Positions 25,765 to 36,085 of a stretch of DNA of 64,000 bases are shown here, piece after piece. The stretch spans positions 1-64,000 of the forward strand of contig CALUGI010000016.1 in the NCBI GenBank assembly GCA_944320135.1, in the 5' to 3' direction. How positions within the stretch are numbered: position 1 is the first letter of the stretch; each line of letters begins with the position of its first letter. This DNA comes from an uncultured Phocaeicola sp. GTDB taxonomy: Bacteria > Bacteroidota > Bacteroidia > Bacteroidales > Bacteroidaceae. The notes beneath the pieces were generated by a model, which was given only the letters and a program-made list of their open reading frames with translations, searched no databases and was not told the DNA's origin. The translations under genes were made by a program, and so were the position numbers.

Positions 25765-27255
25765 ATGCTGCTGAAACTTATCCGACGAAACCGACGCCTG
25801 GCAGAGCGGAGAAGCCCTGTTTACGACAAGAACCGCTATGCCAAGGCGTTGGTCTATGCTTTTACCGCTTTTTGGGCAGCGTACCTCGTGTTTGTCGGGG
25901 TGTCGCTGTCCATTGCGTTTAGAGAGGGAATATCTTGCCTCGAAGGTTACGACGCGCTGAACTGCGGACTGGCCGTTTTCCTGTTCATCGACTTTCTTGT
26001 CCGGCTCACGTTTCCCTTGCCTGCGCAGGAAATCAAGCCCTATCTGCTGCTTCCTATCCGCAAACGGAAGCTCATAAACGCATTCCTCGTGCAGATCGGG
26101 CTGAAACCGTTCAACCTCTTTTGGCTGTTCTTCTTCGTGCCTTTCGGAATAATGAGCGTCATGCCGCTTTACGGCATTGCGGGAGTTGTCGGATATGCGG
26201 CGGGGATATGGCTGCTGACGGTAGCGAACGCTTATTGGACGGTGCTGGCGCGCACGCTGACGCGCATACACATCGCATGGATCCTCCTTCCAATATTGGT
26301 TTACGGGGGGACGCTTTGCCTCGAACTCGGCACCGGATGGGTGAGCAGCCTCGGAATGACGGCAGGCGAAGGGATGATTCGGATGAAACCCTCGGCCTAT
26401 CTTGCCGTCGTTTCGGCCATAGCGGTATTGTGCTTTCTGAACAGCCGAATCCAGCAGGCCGCAATCTACCGGGAACTGGCGCGCAAGGAAGACAACCGGA
26501 CAAGGCGCGTCAGGCAATATGCGTGGATGGACAAGTTCGGAGAAACCGGAGAATACATGAAATTAGAGCTGAAACTCATCCTAAGGAACAAGACAACGAG
26601 CACCAACTTCAAGACGCTCACGGCGATAACGGTATTGTTCGCACTGATGACCTTCTGGATGGCCGCCGGCGACGACTTCGATTCATTGTCGGGCACCGTA
26701 CATTTCTACTGCGTCTACTGCTTCTGCGCCTACGGAGTGGCCATCCTCTCGCGCGTCATGGCCTACGAAGGCAACTATTTGGACGGACTCATGGCCCGGA
26801 AAGGCTCGCTCTACAACCTGCTGAAGGGGAAATACTGCCTGCACTGCCTGCTGCTGCTCATTCCCTTGTGCTGCATCCTCCCGTCGGCCGTCTGGGGAAA
26901 CCTTTCGGCCGGATACGTGTTCGGACAGTTCTTCTTCACCGCCGGAGTCACGCTCCCGATGCTGATGCAGCTGGCCCTCGTCAACGACAAAACGGCTCCG
27001 CTCACCTCGTCCGTATGGGGGAAGGGACAATGGAACACCGCCTACCAGTCGGTGACGGTGTTCGTCGCCCTGACGCTTCCCCTCCTGCTCAACAAACTGC
27101 TGACGCCGCTTCTGGGCGAAACGGCAGGCAACGCGGCCAACATCGCTCTCGGCCTTGCAGGGATGCTTTCCCGACCGATCTGGATGAAGGCCACCTGCCG
27201 CAGGCTCATGAAGAAACGATACGCGATGATGGAGAACCTGAGAAACACCAGATGA
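25765..27255 (+). CDS. DUF5687-type ABC exporter permease
   Basis: 496 residues with about ten hydrophobic segments, beginning LLKLIRRNRRLAERRSPVYDKN. Large hydrophobic blocks lie at about 30-50, 70-90, 115-165, 285-330 and 350-470. Proteins of this kind in Bacteroidetes sit beside a lone ABC ATPase, as here (22-base gap), and are taken as ABC-2-like permeases. The substrate is unknown. Family assignment rests on overall pattern and neighbourhood. Confidence 0.75.
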   Translation: MLLKLIRRNRRLAERRSPVYDKNRYAKALVYAFTAFWAAYLVFVGVSLSIAFREGISCLEGYDALNCGLAVFLFIDFLVRLTFPLPAQEIKPYLLLPIRKRKLINAFLVQIGLKPFNLFWLFFFVPFGIMSVMPLYGIAGVVGYAAGIWLLTVANAYWTVLARTLTRIHIAWILLPILVYGGTLCLELGTGWVSSLGMTAGEGMIRMKPSAYLAVVSAIAVLCFLNSRIQQAAIYRELARKEDNRTRRVRQYAWMDKFGETGEYMKLELKLILRNKTTSTNFKTLTAITVLFALMTFWMAAGDDFDSLSGTVHFYCVYCFCAYGVAILSRVMAYEGNYLDGLMARKGSLYNLLKGKYCLHCLLLLIPLCCILPSAVWGNLSAGYVFGQFFFTAGVTLPMLMQLALVNDKTAPLTSSVWGKGQWNTAYQSVTVFVALTLPLLLNKLLTPLLGETAGNAANIALGLAGMLSRPIWMKATCRRLMKKRYAMMENLRNTR

Positions 27256-27277
27256 CAACCCTAAGAATTGAAACGAC

Positions 27278-27988
27278 ATGAAGATACGAATAGAACAACT
27301 GAAAAAGAGTTTCGGAGAAAAGGTGGCTGCCGACATCCCGGACTACGGAGTGGCCGAAGGAGAGATATTAGGATTGGTGGGCAACAACGGGGCGGGAAAA
27401 ACCACCCTCTTCCGCCTGATGCTCGACCTGCTGAGGCCGGACAGCGGACGCATACTGACAGACGGAAAAGACGTCAGCCGCGACGAGTCGTGGAAGGAAA
27501 CCACAGGCGCGTACATGGACGAGAGCTTCCTCATCGACTACCTCACTCCCGACGAATACTTCCGGTTCATCGGAAAGATATACGGGCTCGACAAAACGAC
27601 GATAGACGAGCGGACAAGCAGGTTCGACCGGTTCACGAACGGCGAGATAAGGGGACAGAAAACCTACATCCGCAACCTCTCGGCTGGAAACAAGCAGAAA
27701 ACGGGCATCATCGGGGCCATGCTCCACAACCCTTCCCTGCTGATTCTCGACGAACCGTTCAACTTCCTCGACCCCACCTCGCAGTCGGCGCTCAAGCACC
27801 TTCTCAAGGAATACAACCGGGACACGGGAGCCACCATACTGATTTCGAGCCACAACCTGACGCACACCGTGGAAATCAGCACGCGCATCGCCCTGCTCGA
27901 ACACGGAGCCGTCATCCGCGACCTGCCCAACATGCAGGGAGCCGCCGAAACGGAACTGGAAAGCTATTTCGAATGGAAAGAAGCCTGA
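27278..27988 (+). CDS. ABC transporter ATP-binding protein
   Basis: 236 residues. Walker A GNNGAGKTT (36-44 approx.), signature LSAGNKQKTGI (a variant of LSGGQ), Walker B LLILDEPFNFLDP, and the H-loop in ISSHNLTHT. It powers the upstream permease; 22 bases separate them. Typical of CcmA/YadG-like export ATPases. A strong terminator follows. Confidence 0.93.
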   Translation: MKIRIEQLKKSFGEKVAADIPDYGVAEGEILGLVGNNGAGKTTLFRLMLDLLRPDSGRILTDGKDVSRDESWKETTGAYMDESFLIDYLTPDEYFRFIGKIYGLDKTTIDERTSRFDRFTNGEIRGQKTYIRNLSAGNKQKTGIIGAMLHNPSLLILDEPFNFLDPTSQSALKHLLKEYNRDTGATILISSHNLTHTVEISTRIALLEHGAVIRDLPNMQGAAETELESYFEWKEA

Positions 27989-28110
27989 CAAAACGCGGGC
28001 GGCTTTCCTGCCCAAACCGCCCGCCCGCTTCCCTGCGGGCGGGCGGACTTTTTTCTGACGCGCCCGCCTTTTTCCGGAGCCCCGTGCCGGGAGGTAACCG
28101 AAATCCCCGA
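27989..28110 (+). repeat. GC-rich array with terminator, about 20-bp period
   Basis: Units beginning with T-runs at 28029, 28049 and 28069 repeat every 20 bases (for example TTCCCTGCGGGCGGGCGGAC). The first unit is also the right half of the terminator hairpin at 28017-28046. Same style as the other arrays. Confidence 0.4.
28017..28054 (+). terminator. Terminator after the ABC ATPase gene
   Basis: CCGCCCGCCCGC (28017-28028) and GCGGGCGGGCGG (28035-28046) pair perfectly around TTCCCT, followed by ACTTTTTT. Confidence 0.92.
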
Positions 28111-28181
28111 AAAACAGACCAATTTGCCCGCTTCGCAAAAGAAAGTTGCAGCCGCACAAGAAAATTGTGGGGAAGTTTTAT

Positions 28182-28189
28182 TACTTTTG
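28182..28189 (+). promoter_or_regulatory. -7 element of the acyl-CoA ligase/addA/addB operon
   Basis: TACTTTTG, a full match, 34 bases before the ATG at 28224. Confidence 0.55.
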
Positions 28190-28223
28190 CGCACATTGTA
28201 AGGAAAATTGTGCAATTCTAAAG

Positions 28224-29876
28224 ATGGAAATACAAGACAGCTTTATACAGTTGGTGGAAGAAAGCATCCGCAAAAACTGGAATCTGGATGCCCTGACCGA
28301 CTACAAAGGAATGACGTTGCAGTATCGCGACGTGGCCAGAAAGATAGAAAAAATACACATCCTGTTCGAACATGCAGGAATCCGGAAGGGCGACAAAATC
28401 GCCCTGTGCGGACGCAACAGCGCCAACTGGACGGCAGCCTTCTTAGGAACAGTGACATACGGAGCGGTGGCCGTGCCCATCCTCCATGAGTTCAAGGCCG
28501 ACAACGTGCATCACATCGTCAACCATTCGGAAGCGCGGATGCTCTTCGTGGGCGACCAGGTGTGGGAAAACTTCAACGAACGCGCCATGCCCAATCTGGA
28601 AGGCATCATCGAACTGAAGAACTACGACCTGGTGGTGTCCCGCTCCAAACGGCTCACCTACGCCCGCGAGCACCTGAACGAAGAGTTCGGCAAGAAGTAT
28701 CCCTGCCGGTTCCGGGCCGAGCAGGTGTCGTACCGCCGGGAAGACCCCGAAGAGCTCGCCGTCATCAACTACACCTCCGGCACCACCGGCTACTCGAAAG
28801 GCGTCATGCTCCCCTACCGGAGCATCATCTCCAATATCGTGCATATCCACTCTAAGGTAGGCTTGCAGCCGGGCGACCGGATTGTGTCCATGCTTCCGCT
28901 GGGACACATCTTCGGCCTCGTGTTCGACTTCCTCTACGGAGTCACCGTCGGAGCGCACCTGTGGTTCCTCACCCGGATGCCCAGCCCGAAAATCATCGCC
29001 GAATCGTTCGCGGTCATCCGTCCGCGCGTCATCGCCTGCGTGCCGCTGATTGTAGAAAAGATATTCAAGAAGAACATCCTTCCCCAAGTAGACAACAGGT
29101 TAGGGAAGCTCCTGCTCCACATCCCCATCGTCAGCGACAAAATCAAAGAGCAGATACGCAAGCAGGCGATGGAAGTGTTCGGCGGAAACTTCATCGAAAT
29201 CGTCATCGGCGGCGCGCCGTTCAATGCGGAAGTGGAAGCCTTCCTGCGCAAAATCAACTTCCCCTACACCATCGCCTACGGAATGACCGAGTGCGCCCCC
29301 CTCATCTGCCACAGCCGGTGGGACGAAATCCTGTACACCTCGTGCGGCAAAACCGTATCCAACATGGAAACGAAAGTAGACTCGCCCAATCCTGAAGAAA
29401 CGCCGGGAGAACTGCTTTGCCGAGGAATGAACGTAATGCTGGGCTACTACAAGAACCAGGAAGCCACCGACCAGGCCATCGACCGCGACGGATGGCTGCA
29501 CACGGGCGACATGGCAGTGAAGGATGCCGAAGGAAACATCTTCATCAAAGGGCGCTGCAAGAACATGCTCCTGACGGCTTCGGGGCAGAACATCTATCCG
29601 GAAGAAATTGAAGCGCGGCTCAACAACATGCCTTTCATCAACGAATCGCTCGTCATCCTGAAAGACAACAAGCTGGTCGCGCTGATTTATCCGGACAACG
29701 AAGAAGCCTTCGCGCAGAAGCTGGACAAACGCCAGCTGGAAGAAGCCATCGAGACGAACCGAGTGGAACTGAACAAACAGCTCCCCGCCTATTCGCAAAT
29801 CACTCACGTCAAGCTCTATCCGGAAGAATTTGAGAAAACAGCGAAAAAGAGTATCAAACGATTCTTATACCAATAA
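28224..29876 (+). CDS. Long-chain acyl-CoA synthetase (AMP-forming ligase)
   Basis: 550 residues from the ATG at 28224 (MEIQDSFIQLVEES). The AMP-binding P-loop NYTSGTTGYSKGVML lies at about 191-205, the YGMTECAPLI motif at about 352-361, and GWLHTGDMAVKDAEGNIFIKGRCKN in the hinge, with the catalytic lysine near the C-terminus (KTAKKSIKRFLY). It activates fatty acids for membrane lipid or other use. It is first in an operon with addA-like and addB-like genes (4-base gap to addA), an unusual partner for recombination genes. Confidence 0.92.
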   Translation: MEIQDSFIQLVEESIRKNWNLDALTDYKGMTLQYRDVARKIEKIHILFEHAGIRKGDKIALCGRNSANWTAAFLGTVTYGAVAVPILHEFKADNVHHIVNHSEARMLFVGDQVWENFNERAMPNLEGIIELKNYDLVVSRSKRLTYAREHLNEEFGKKYPCRFRAEQVSYRREDPEELAVINYTSGTTGYSKGVMLPYRSIISNIVHIHSKVGLQPGDRIVSMLPLGHIFGLVFDFLYGVTVGAHLWFLTRMPSPKIIAESFAVIRPRVIACVPLIVEKIFKKNILPQVDNRLGKLLLHIPIVSDKIKEQIRKQAMEVFGGNFIEIVIGGAPFNAEVEAFLRKINFPYTIAYGMTECAPLICHSRWDEILYTSCGKTVSNMETKVDSPNPEETPGELLCRGMNVMLGYYKNQEATDQAIDRDGWLHTGDMAVKDAEGNIFIKGRCKNMLLTASGQNIYPEEIEARLNNMPFINESLVILKDNKLVALIYPDNEEAFAQKLDKRQLEEAIETNRVELNKQLPAYSQITHVKLYPEEFEKTAKKSIKRFLYQ

Positions 29877-29880
29877 AGCC

Positions 29881-32800
29881 ATGACCGCTCCCCCCAGGCT
29901 TCTTGTCTATAAAGCGTCCGCAGGCTCAGGAAAGACCTTCACGCTGGCCGTACACTACATCCGCCAGCTGATAGACGACCCTACGGCCTACCGGCGCATC
30001 TTGGCCGTAACTTTCACCAACAAGGCCACCGCAGAGATGAAGGAACGCATCTTGGAACAACTGTACGGTATCGCTTCAAACGACGCCGGTTCAAGCAACT
30101 ACCTGAAGGAGATACAAAAAACTTCGCCCAAGACAGAAGAAGAAATCCGCCGCTCCGCACAAGAAGCGCTGGCACACATTATCCACGACTACAGCCGATT
30201 CCGTATCGAAACAATCGACTCTTTCTTCCAATCGGTCATGAAAAGCCTGTCGAGAGAACTGGAATTGGGCGCCAACCTCTCCATCGAACTGAACAACGGG
30301 GAAGTGCTCGACACGGCAGTCGATGAGATGATAGAGAAACTCACCCGACGTTCGCCCGTATTGGCGTGGCTGCTGGAATACATAGACGAGCGGATTTCTG
30401 ATGACAAACGTTGGAACGTGTCCGGTGAACTCAAGAGTTTCGGCCGGAACATATTCGACGAAAGTTACATCGAAAAAGGGAACGAACTGCGCAAGAAGCT
30501 GGCCGACCCGCATTTCATCCCCCAATATCGCAACGACCTCCGAAGCCTTCGCGCCGAAACTCTCAAGCAAATGGCAAGTTTCAACGAACGGTTTATAAAA
30601 GCCTTGCAGGAAAACGGCCTGTCTCCGGAAGACTTGAAAGGCGGACGCAACGGCATAGGAAGCTATTTCAGGAAGTTGGCCAACGGAAACCTGAGCGACG
30701 ACATACGGAACGCCACCGCAGAAAAATGTCTGGCGGACGAAGCGAACTGGGCTTCCCGGACATCTTCCAACCGCGACCGTATCCGTTCGTTGGCCGCATC
30801 CCGCCTCATCCCTCTGCTGGAAGAAGCGGAAAGGCTGAGACCCAAGAGCAACAGAACGGTCAACTCATGCGACCTTTCGCTAAGGTATCTGAACAATTTG
30901 CGCCTGCTGGCCGATATTGACAACGAAGTCCGGACGCAAAACCAGGAGCACAACCGCTTCCTGCTGTCAGACACCAACGCCTTGCTCCACGGCCTGATTC
31001 GCGAAGGAGACGCATCGTTCGTGTATGAAAAAATCGGAGCAGCACTCGACATGGTGATGATCGACGAGTTTCAAGACACTTCGCGTATGCAATGGGAAAA
31101 CTTCCACATCCTGCTTGACGAATGCCTCGCCCAAAAGGAAGGCAGCCTGATAGTGGGCGACATCAAGCAAAGCATTTACCGATGGAGGAACGGCGATTGG
31201 AAGATACTTGCCAACCTGACGAAAGAGTCGGGCTTCCGCACCAAAGAATGCACGCTCGAAACAAACTGGCGGAGCGAGGCCCGCATCATCCGATTCAACA
31301 ACGAGATTTTCCAGGCTGCACACACGCTGCTCAACAACCGCTACGAGGAAGAAACCGGAAGCGTATGCACACAGCTGATAAACGCCTACAGCGATGTGAA
31401 CCAGAAAACGGCAAAAACAGATGAAAAGGGCTACGTAAAAATAACGTTCCTGCCGGATACGGAAGAACAACCCTACGCGGAAACTACCGTATTGCGGCTT
31501 GCAGAAGAAATAGACCGCTTGGTTTCACAGGGAATCCGCACGAACGAAATCGCCGTCCTGGTGCGCAAGAACAAAACGATTCCCGCCATCGCCGACTATT
31601 TCGAGAAACACACGCCTTACCGAATCGTGTCGGACGAAGCGTTCCGATTAGACGCATCGCTGGCGGTGAGCATGATGATAGACGGCCTGCGCTGTCTGGC
31701 TTCGCCGGACGACCTCGTTTCTCAAGCGAGGCTCGCCGCCGCGTATCGGAAAGAGATTCTGAAAGAAGACATCGACCTGAACACGGTGCTCATCCGCAAG
31801 ACTGCCGACTTCCTTCCGGACGAGTTTGCGAAACGGAGGGAAGAACTGCGCTTCATGCCGCTGTACGAACTGCTGGAAAGGCTGTTCCTGATATTCAACC
31901 TCAAACAAATCGGCAAGCAGGACGCTTACCTTTGCGCATTTTTCGACGCTGTAAGCGAATACATTCAGAACAACTCGTCGGACTTGACCGCATTCGTGGA
32001 GTATTGGGACGAAACGCTGCATGAGAAAACGATTCCTTCGGGGGAAGTGGACGGAATCAGGATACTGTCCATCCACAAATCGAAAGGATTGGAATACCAC
32101 ACGGTGATAGTGCCTTTCTGCGATTGGAAGATGGAAAACGAAACGAGCAACCACTTGATATGGTGTTCGGCGGCAGGAAACGGGAAAGACACGGACGTTT
32201 CCCCGTTCAACCGTCTGGACATCGCCCCAATCAACTACTCGAAGGCGATGGCGGACTCCGTCTATTGCAACAGCTATTTAGAAGAACGGCTGCAGCTGTG
32301 GGTGGACAATCTGAACTTGCTGTACGTGGCCTTTACGAGAGCCTGCAAGAACCTTGTCGTTTTCGGCAGGAAAGGCCAAACGAACACGGTGTCGGAACTT
32401 CTTTACGAATCTGTAGGCGAAATGGAATCGCTGAAGATGCGCAGAAGCGAAGAAGACGGCGGGGACGACGCGCCGGAAACGTTTGAATACGGTGAGGTGT
32501 GCCTGGAAAGGGAAGCCGGGAAAAAGGCCGCAGCCAACCGGCTGGCCGTGCAGCCGGACAGCATCCCGATCAGAATAGAAAGCATAGAAACGAACATCGA
32601 GTTCAAGCAGTCGAACCAATCGGCCGACTTCATCCAGGGCGAAGAAGAAGGAAGCCCGACGGAATACATCCTCAAAGGGCAGCTGCTCCACCGGGTGTTC
32701 GCTTCCATCGAACGGAAGGACGACCTGCCGCGCGCCATCGAAGCCTTGCGGTTTGAAGGAGTGTTCGAATCGGCGGAACAGGAAGGGCAGATAGCCGGAC

Positions 32801-33105
32801 TCGCGCAGGCGGCATTGGACAATCCGCAAGTGCAGGAATGGTTCGACGGCGGATGGCAGCTGCACAACGAGTGCGAAATCATCTTCGCCGACAAAGAAAG
32901 AAACATGCAGTCGCGCCGCCCCGACCGGGTGATGACGAAAGAAGGCCGGGCGGTAGTGGTCGACTTCAAATTCGGAAAGAAAAGCAAAGCGCACCGCAAA
33001 CAGGTGCATGAATACATGGAACTGCTGAAAGGAATGGGATACGAGCAAGGAGTGGAAGGCTGGCTGTGGTATGTGACGGCCAACGAGCTTGAATCCGTAG
33101 ACTAA
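29881..33105 (+). CDS. AddA-like UvrD-family helicase/nuclease
   Basis: 1074 residues from the ATG at 29881. An earlier in-frame start overlaps the ligase gene. Superfamily-1 helicase motifs are all visible: I KASAGSGKTFTLA, Ia VTFTNKATAEMKERIL, II VMIDEFQDTS, III GDIKQSIYRWRNGDW, IV TNWRSEARI, V ISIHKSKGLEYHTVIVPF-like text, VI LLYVAFTRACKNLVVFG. The C-terminus carries a RecB-type nuclease (DRVMTKEGRAVVVDFKFGK). With AddB it processes double-strand breaks for RecA. The sequence is the Bacteroidetes form, distant from Bacillus AddA; it begins 16 bases ahead of AddB. Confidence 0.88.
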   Translation: MTAPPRLLVYKASAGSGKTFTLAVHYIRQLIDDPTAYRRILAVTFTNKATAEMKERILEQLYGIASNDAGSSNYLKEIQKTSPKTEEEIRRSAQEALAHIIHDYSRFRIETIDSFFQSVMKSLSRELELGANLSIELNNGEVLDTAVDEMIEKLTRRSPVLAWLLEYIDERISDDKRWNVSGELKSFGRNIFDESYIEKGNELRKKLADPHFIPQYRNDLRSLRAETLKQMASFNERFIKALQENGLSPEDLKGGRNGIGSYFRKLANGNLSDDIRNATAEKCLADEANWASRTSSNRDRIRSLAASRLIPLLEEAERLRPKSNRTVNSCDLSLRYLNNLRLLADIDNEVRTQNQEHNRFLLSDTNALLHGLIREGDASFVYEKIGAALDMVMIDEFQDTSRMQWENFHILLDECLAQKEGSLIVGDIKQSIYRWRNGDWKILANLTKESGFRTKECTLETNWRSEARIIRFNNEIFQAAHTLLNNRYEEETGSVCTQLINAYSDVNQKTAKTDEKGYVKITFLPDTEEQPYAETTVLRLAEEIDRLVSQGIRTNEIAVLVRKNKTIPAIADYFEKHTPYRIVSDEAFRLDASLAVSMMIDGLRCLASPDDLVSQARLAAAYRKEILKEDIDLNTVLIRKTADFLPDEFAKRREELRFMPLYELLERLFLIFNLKQIGKQDAYLCAFFDAVSEYIQNNSSDLTAFVEYWDETLHEKTIPSGEVDGIRILSIHKSKGLEYHTVIVPFCDWKMENETSNHLIWCSAAGNGKDTDVSPFNRLDIAPINYSKAMADSVYCNSYLEERLQLWVDNLNLLYVAFTRACKNLVVFGRKGQTNTVSELLYESVGEMESLKMRRSEEDGGDDAPETFEYGEVCLEREAGKKAAANRLAVQPDSIPIRIESIETNIEFKQSNQSADFIQGEEEGSPTEYILKGQLLHRVFASIERKDDLPRAIEALRFEGVFESAEQEGQIAGLAQAALDNPQVQEWFDGGWQLHNECEIIFADKERNMQSRRPDRVMTKEGRAVVVDFKFGKKSKAHRKQVHEYMELLKGMGYEQGVEGWLWYVTANELESVD

Positions 33106-33121
33106 CATTGAACGAACAAAC

Positions 33122-36010
33122 ATGGAAACTTTTCTTAATCAAGTGGCCCGCCACCTTTATATGAAAACGGGCGGAGATTTCGCACGAACCGCCGTCGTGT
33201 TTCCCAACAAACGCGCCGGGCTTTTTTTCAACGAATATCTGGCCCGTGAGACCTCCCGTCCGCTGTGGGCGCCGGCATACCTGAGCATCAGCGAGCTGTT
33301 CCGCCATTCATCAGACCTGACAGTGGGCGACTCCATCAAACTGGTCTGTGACCTTTACAAAATTTTCAAGGAAGTCACCGGAAGCAAAGAGTCGCTCGAC
33401 GATTTCTACTTCTGGGGAGAAATGCTCATCAGCGACTTCGACGATGCAGACAAGAACATGGCCGACACCGACACGCTGTTCAGCAACCTGAAAGCCCTGA
33501 ACGAGCTGACCGACAACTACGCCTTCCTCGAAGAAGAACAGAAAGAAGCCATCGGACAATTCTTCCGCAATTTTTCCATCGACCAGGCAACGGAACTGAA
33601 ACGCCGGTTCATCTCCATCTGGGACTCGCTGGGCGAGATATACACCCGCTACAAAGCCCTTCTCGACAGCCAGGGCATCGCCTACGAAGGGATGCTCTAC
33701 CGGCGCGTAATCGACTCGCTCGACCCCGGCAAGATGCCTTACGACCGCTATGCCTTCGTCGGGTTCAACGTATTGAACAAGGTGGAGCACAAGCTGTTCA
33801 GCAAGCTGAACGAAGCCGGGAAAGCCCTTTTCTATTGGGATTACGACAAATTCTATTTGAAAAAGCATCCCCACGAAGCCGGCGAGTTCATCCGGCGCAA
33901 CCTGCGCGACTTCCCTTCGGAGCTTCCCCCTTCATGCTTCGACAACCTGAGCAAGCCCAAAGACATCAGCTACATCGCTTCGCCCACGGAAAACGGACAG
34001 GCGCGCCTCCTCCCCCAATGGCTGAGGGAAAACCTGACCGAGACGGAGAAGGAAACGGCGGTGGTGCTCTGCAACGAGAACCTGCTGCAGCCCGTGCTCC
34101 ACTCGCTCCCCGAAAACATCCGGCACATCAACGTCACGATGGGCTTCCCCCTTTCGCAAACTCCGGCCTACAGCCTCGCCAAAACGTTCGTGGAGCTGCA
34201 CACGGAAGGCTACGACCCGCAGGCGGGAAGGTTCATGTTCGCCCAGGCTACGGCCATCCTCAGGCATCCGTACCTGCAAAAGCTCTCAGACAAGGCCCTG
34301 CCCCTTCTGCATGAGCTGACAAGGCTCAACCGCTTCTACCCGCTCCCGTCGGAACTCGCAGCCGACGATATCCTCAAACTCGTGTTCACCCCCTGCTCCA
34401 CCAACAAGGCCCTTTGCGAACGCCTGTCGGAACTCCTCAAGCGCACCGCCGCCCTCTATCGGCAGCAAGGAGAAACGGATGCCGACGCATTCGGCCAGCT
34501 CTACCGCGAAGCGCTCTTCAAAGCGTTCACGCTGACCAACCGGTTCTGCACGCTCATCGACGAAGGCGACCTCAACGTGCAGCCCGCCACTCTCAGGCGG
34601 CTTCTGACGCGAGTCATGTCGGCATCAAGCATCCCCTTCCACGGCGAACCGGCCATAGGCGTGCAGGTGATGGGGGTGCTGGAAACGCGCAACCTCGACT
34701 TCCGCCATCTGATACTCCTGTCGGTCAACGAAGGGAAACTCCCCCAAGCGGGAGGCGACTCGTCGTTCATCCCCTACAACCTGCGGAAAGCCTTCGGAAT
34801 GACCACAATCGACCACAAAATAGCGGTGTACGCCTACTATTTTTACCGCTTGCTGCAACGTGCGGAAAAAGTGACGTTAGTCTACAACACGGCAACCGAC
34901 GGATTGAACCGGGGGGAGATGTCGCGCTTCATGCTCCAGTTCCTGATAGAATGGAACGGCCAAACCGTCAGAAGAGGACAGCTGGAAGCGGAGCAGTCGC
35001 CGACGGTCGCAGAGCCGATAACGGTGCGGAAAACTTCGGAAATACAACGCATCATGCGGCAAACGTTCGACATCCGCTGCAACCGGGAGGCCCTGCTGTC
35101 GCCCTCCGCCCTGAACGCATACCTCGACTGCCCGCTAAAGTTCTATTACAAATACGTGGCGAAGCTGAGCATACCCGACGACGTGAATGCAGACATCGAT
35201 CCGGCAAAGTTCGGAAGCATCTTCCATCATGCGGCCGAACACATCTATAAAGACCTGACAGCCCGCCAGAAAACTATCAGCAAGGAGGCGCTGGAAAACC
35301 TGCTGAGCCCGAAAAACGCTCCCCGACTGCAGAACTATATCGACAACGCCTTCAAGGAACTGTTTTTCCATGCTGCGGAAGACGACGGGAAACTGCCGGA
35401 ATACAACGGCATCCAGCTGCTTAACTCGGCAGTCATCCTCCGATATATCAGACAGCTGCTGAAGATTGACGCAGGATATGCCCCGTTTGTGTTCGGAAGC
35501 TCGGAACAGAAAGTGCAAGAAGAAATGGAAATCAATCCTCCCGCAACGGAAAGCGTGAAGACGCGCATCGGAGGAATTATCGATCGCACTGACACGAAAG
35601 ACGGAACGCTGCGCATCGTAGACTACAAGACGGGCGGCCGACCCGACTGCCCGGAGAGCATAGAAGCGCTGTTCACTCCCGGAAAGAAACGCTCCGGCTA
35701 TGTTTTCCAGACTTTTCTCTACGCATCCATCGTTTCGAATATGCTCCGTTCGCACAACGACGGGCGGCGTGTGGCTCCGGCGCTGCTGTATATCCACCAG
35801 GCAGCTTCGGAAAATTATTCGCCCGTCGTTGAAATCGGGAAATACCGGCAGAAGGTCCGCGTGGAAGATTTCGGCCCTTATGAAGAAGAGTTCAGAAGCC
35901 GCCTGCAAAACCTGCTGGAAGAAATTTTCAATCCTGCCGCAGATTTCATCCAGACAGCCGAAAAGGAACGCTGCGAGTTCTGTGATTTTAAAAAATTATG
36001 CAAGAGATAA
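33122..36010 (+). CDS. AddB-like nuclease subunit with probable Fe-S cluster
   Basis: 962 residues. The C-terminal RecB-type nuclease has GGIIDRTDTKDGTLRIVDYKTGG. A cysteine in LDCPLKFYYKY (about 677) and three more in ERCEFCDFKKLCKR at the very end match the four-cysteine iron-sulfur pin of AddB nucleases. The N-terminal half is a degenerate helicase without a convincing Walker A, as in AddB. It is the partner of the AddA-like gene 16 bases upstream and the last gene of the operon; no close terminator follows until 36173. Confidence 0.85.
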   Translation: METFLNQVARHLYMKTGGDFARTAVVFPNKRAGLFFNEYLARETSRPLWAPAYLSISELFRHSSDLTVGDSIKLVCDLYKIFKEVTGSKESLDDFYFWGEMLISDFDDADKNMADTDTLFSNLKALNELTDNYAFLEEEQKEAIGQFFRNFSIDQATELKRRFISIWDSLGEIYTRYKALLDSQGIAYEGMLYRRVIDSLDPGKMPYDRYAFVGFNVLNKVEHKLFSKLNEAGKALFYWDYDKFYLKKHPHEAGEFIRRNLRDFPSELPPSCFDNLSKPKDISYIASPTENGQARLLPQWLRENLTETEKETAVVLCNENLLQPVLHSLPENIRHINVTMGFPLSQTPAYSLAKTFVELHTEGYDPQAGRFMFAQATAILRHPYLQKLSDKALPLLHELTRLNRFYPLPSELAADDILKLVFTPCSTNKALCERLSELLKRTAALYRQQGETDADAFGQLYREALFKAFTLTNRFCTLIDEGDLNVQPATLRRLLTRVMSASSIPFHGEPAIGVQVMGVLETRNLDFRHLILLSVNEGKLPQAGGDSSFIPYNLRKAFGMTTIDHKIAVYAYYFYRLLQRAEKVTLVYNTATDGLNRGEMSRFMLQFLIEWNGQTVRRGQLEAEQSPTVAEPITVRKTSEIQRIMRQTFDIRCNREALLSPSALNAYLDCPLKFYYKYVAKLSIPDDVNADIDPAKFGSIFHHAAEHIYKDLTARQKTISKEALENLLSPKNAPRLQNYIDNAFKELFFHAAEDDGKLPEYNGIQLLNSAVILRYIRQLLKIDAGYAPFVFGSSEQKVQEEMEINPPATESVKTRIGGIIDRTDTKDGTLRIVDYKTGGRPDCPESIEALFTPGKKRSGYVFQTFLYASIVSNMLRSHNDGRRVAPALLYIHQAASENYSPVVEIGKYRQKVRVEDFGPYEEEFRSRLQNLLEEIFNPAADFIQTAEKERCEFCDFKKLCKR

Positions 36011-36071
36011 GAAATATGCAAAAGAAGGTTAAGGTTATGCGGTTTTACGTATTTACAAAAACCTTTTTGCT

Positions 36072-36079
36072 TAACTTTG
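36072..36079 (+). promoter_or_regulatory. -7 element of a candidate small RNA
   Basis: TAACTTTG, a full TAnnTTTG match, 62 bases after the addB stop. The -33 region is weak. The predicted transcript start is near 36086. Confidence 0.5.
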
Positions 36080-36085
36080 TGTTAT

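Noticed and set aside
24004-26517. An 837-residue open frame antisense to the M16 protease gene
   Set aside because: Composition is that of a complementary shadow (His/Val/Phe-rich, no motifs) opposite a well-supported gene; long antisense frames are expected at this base composition.
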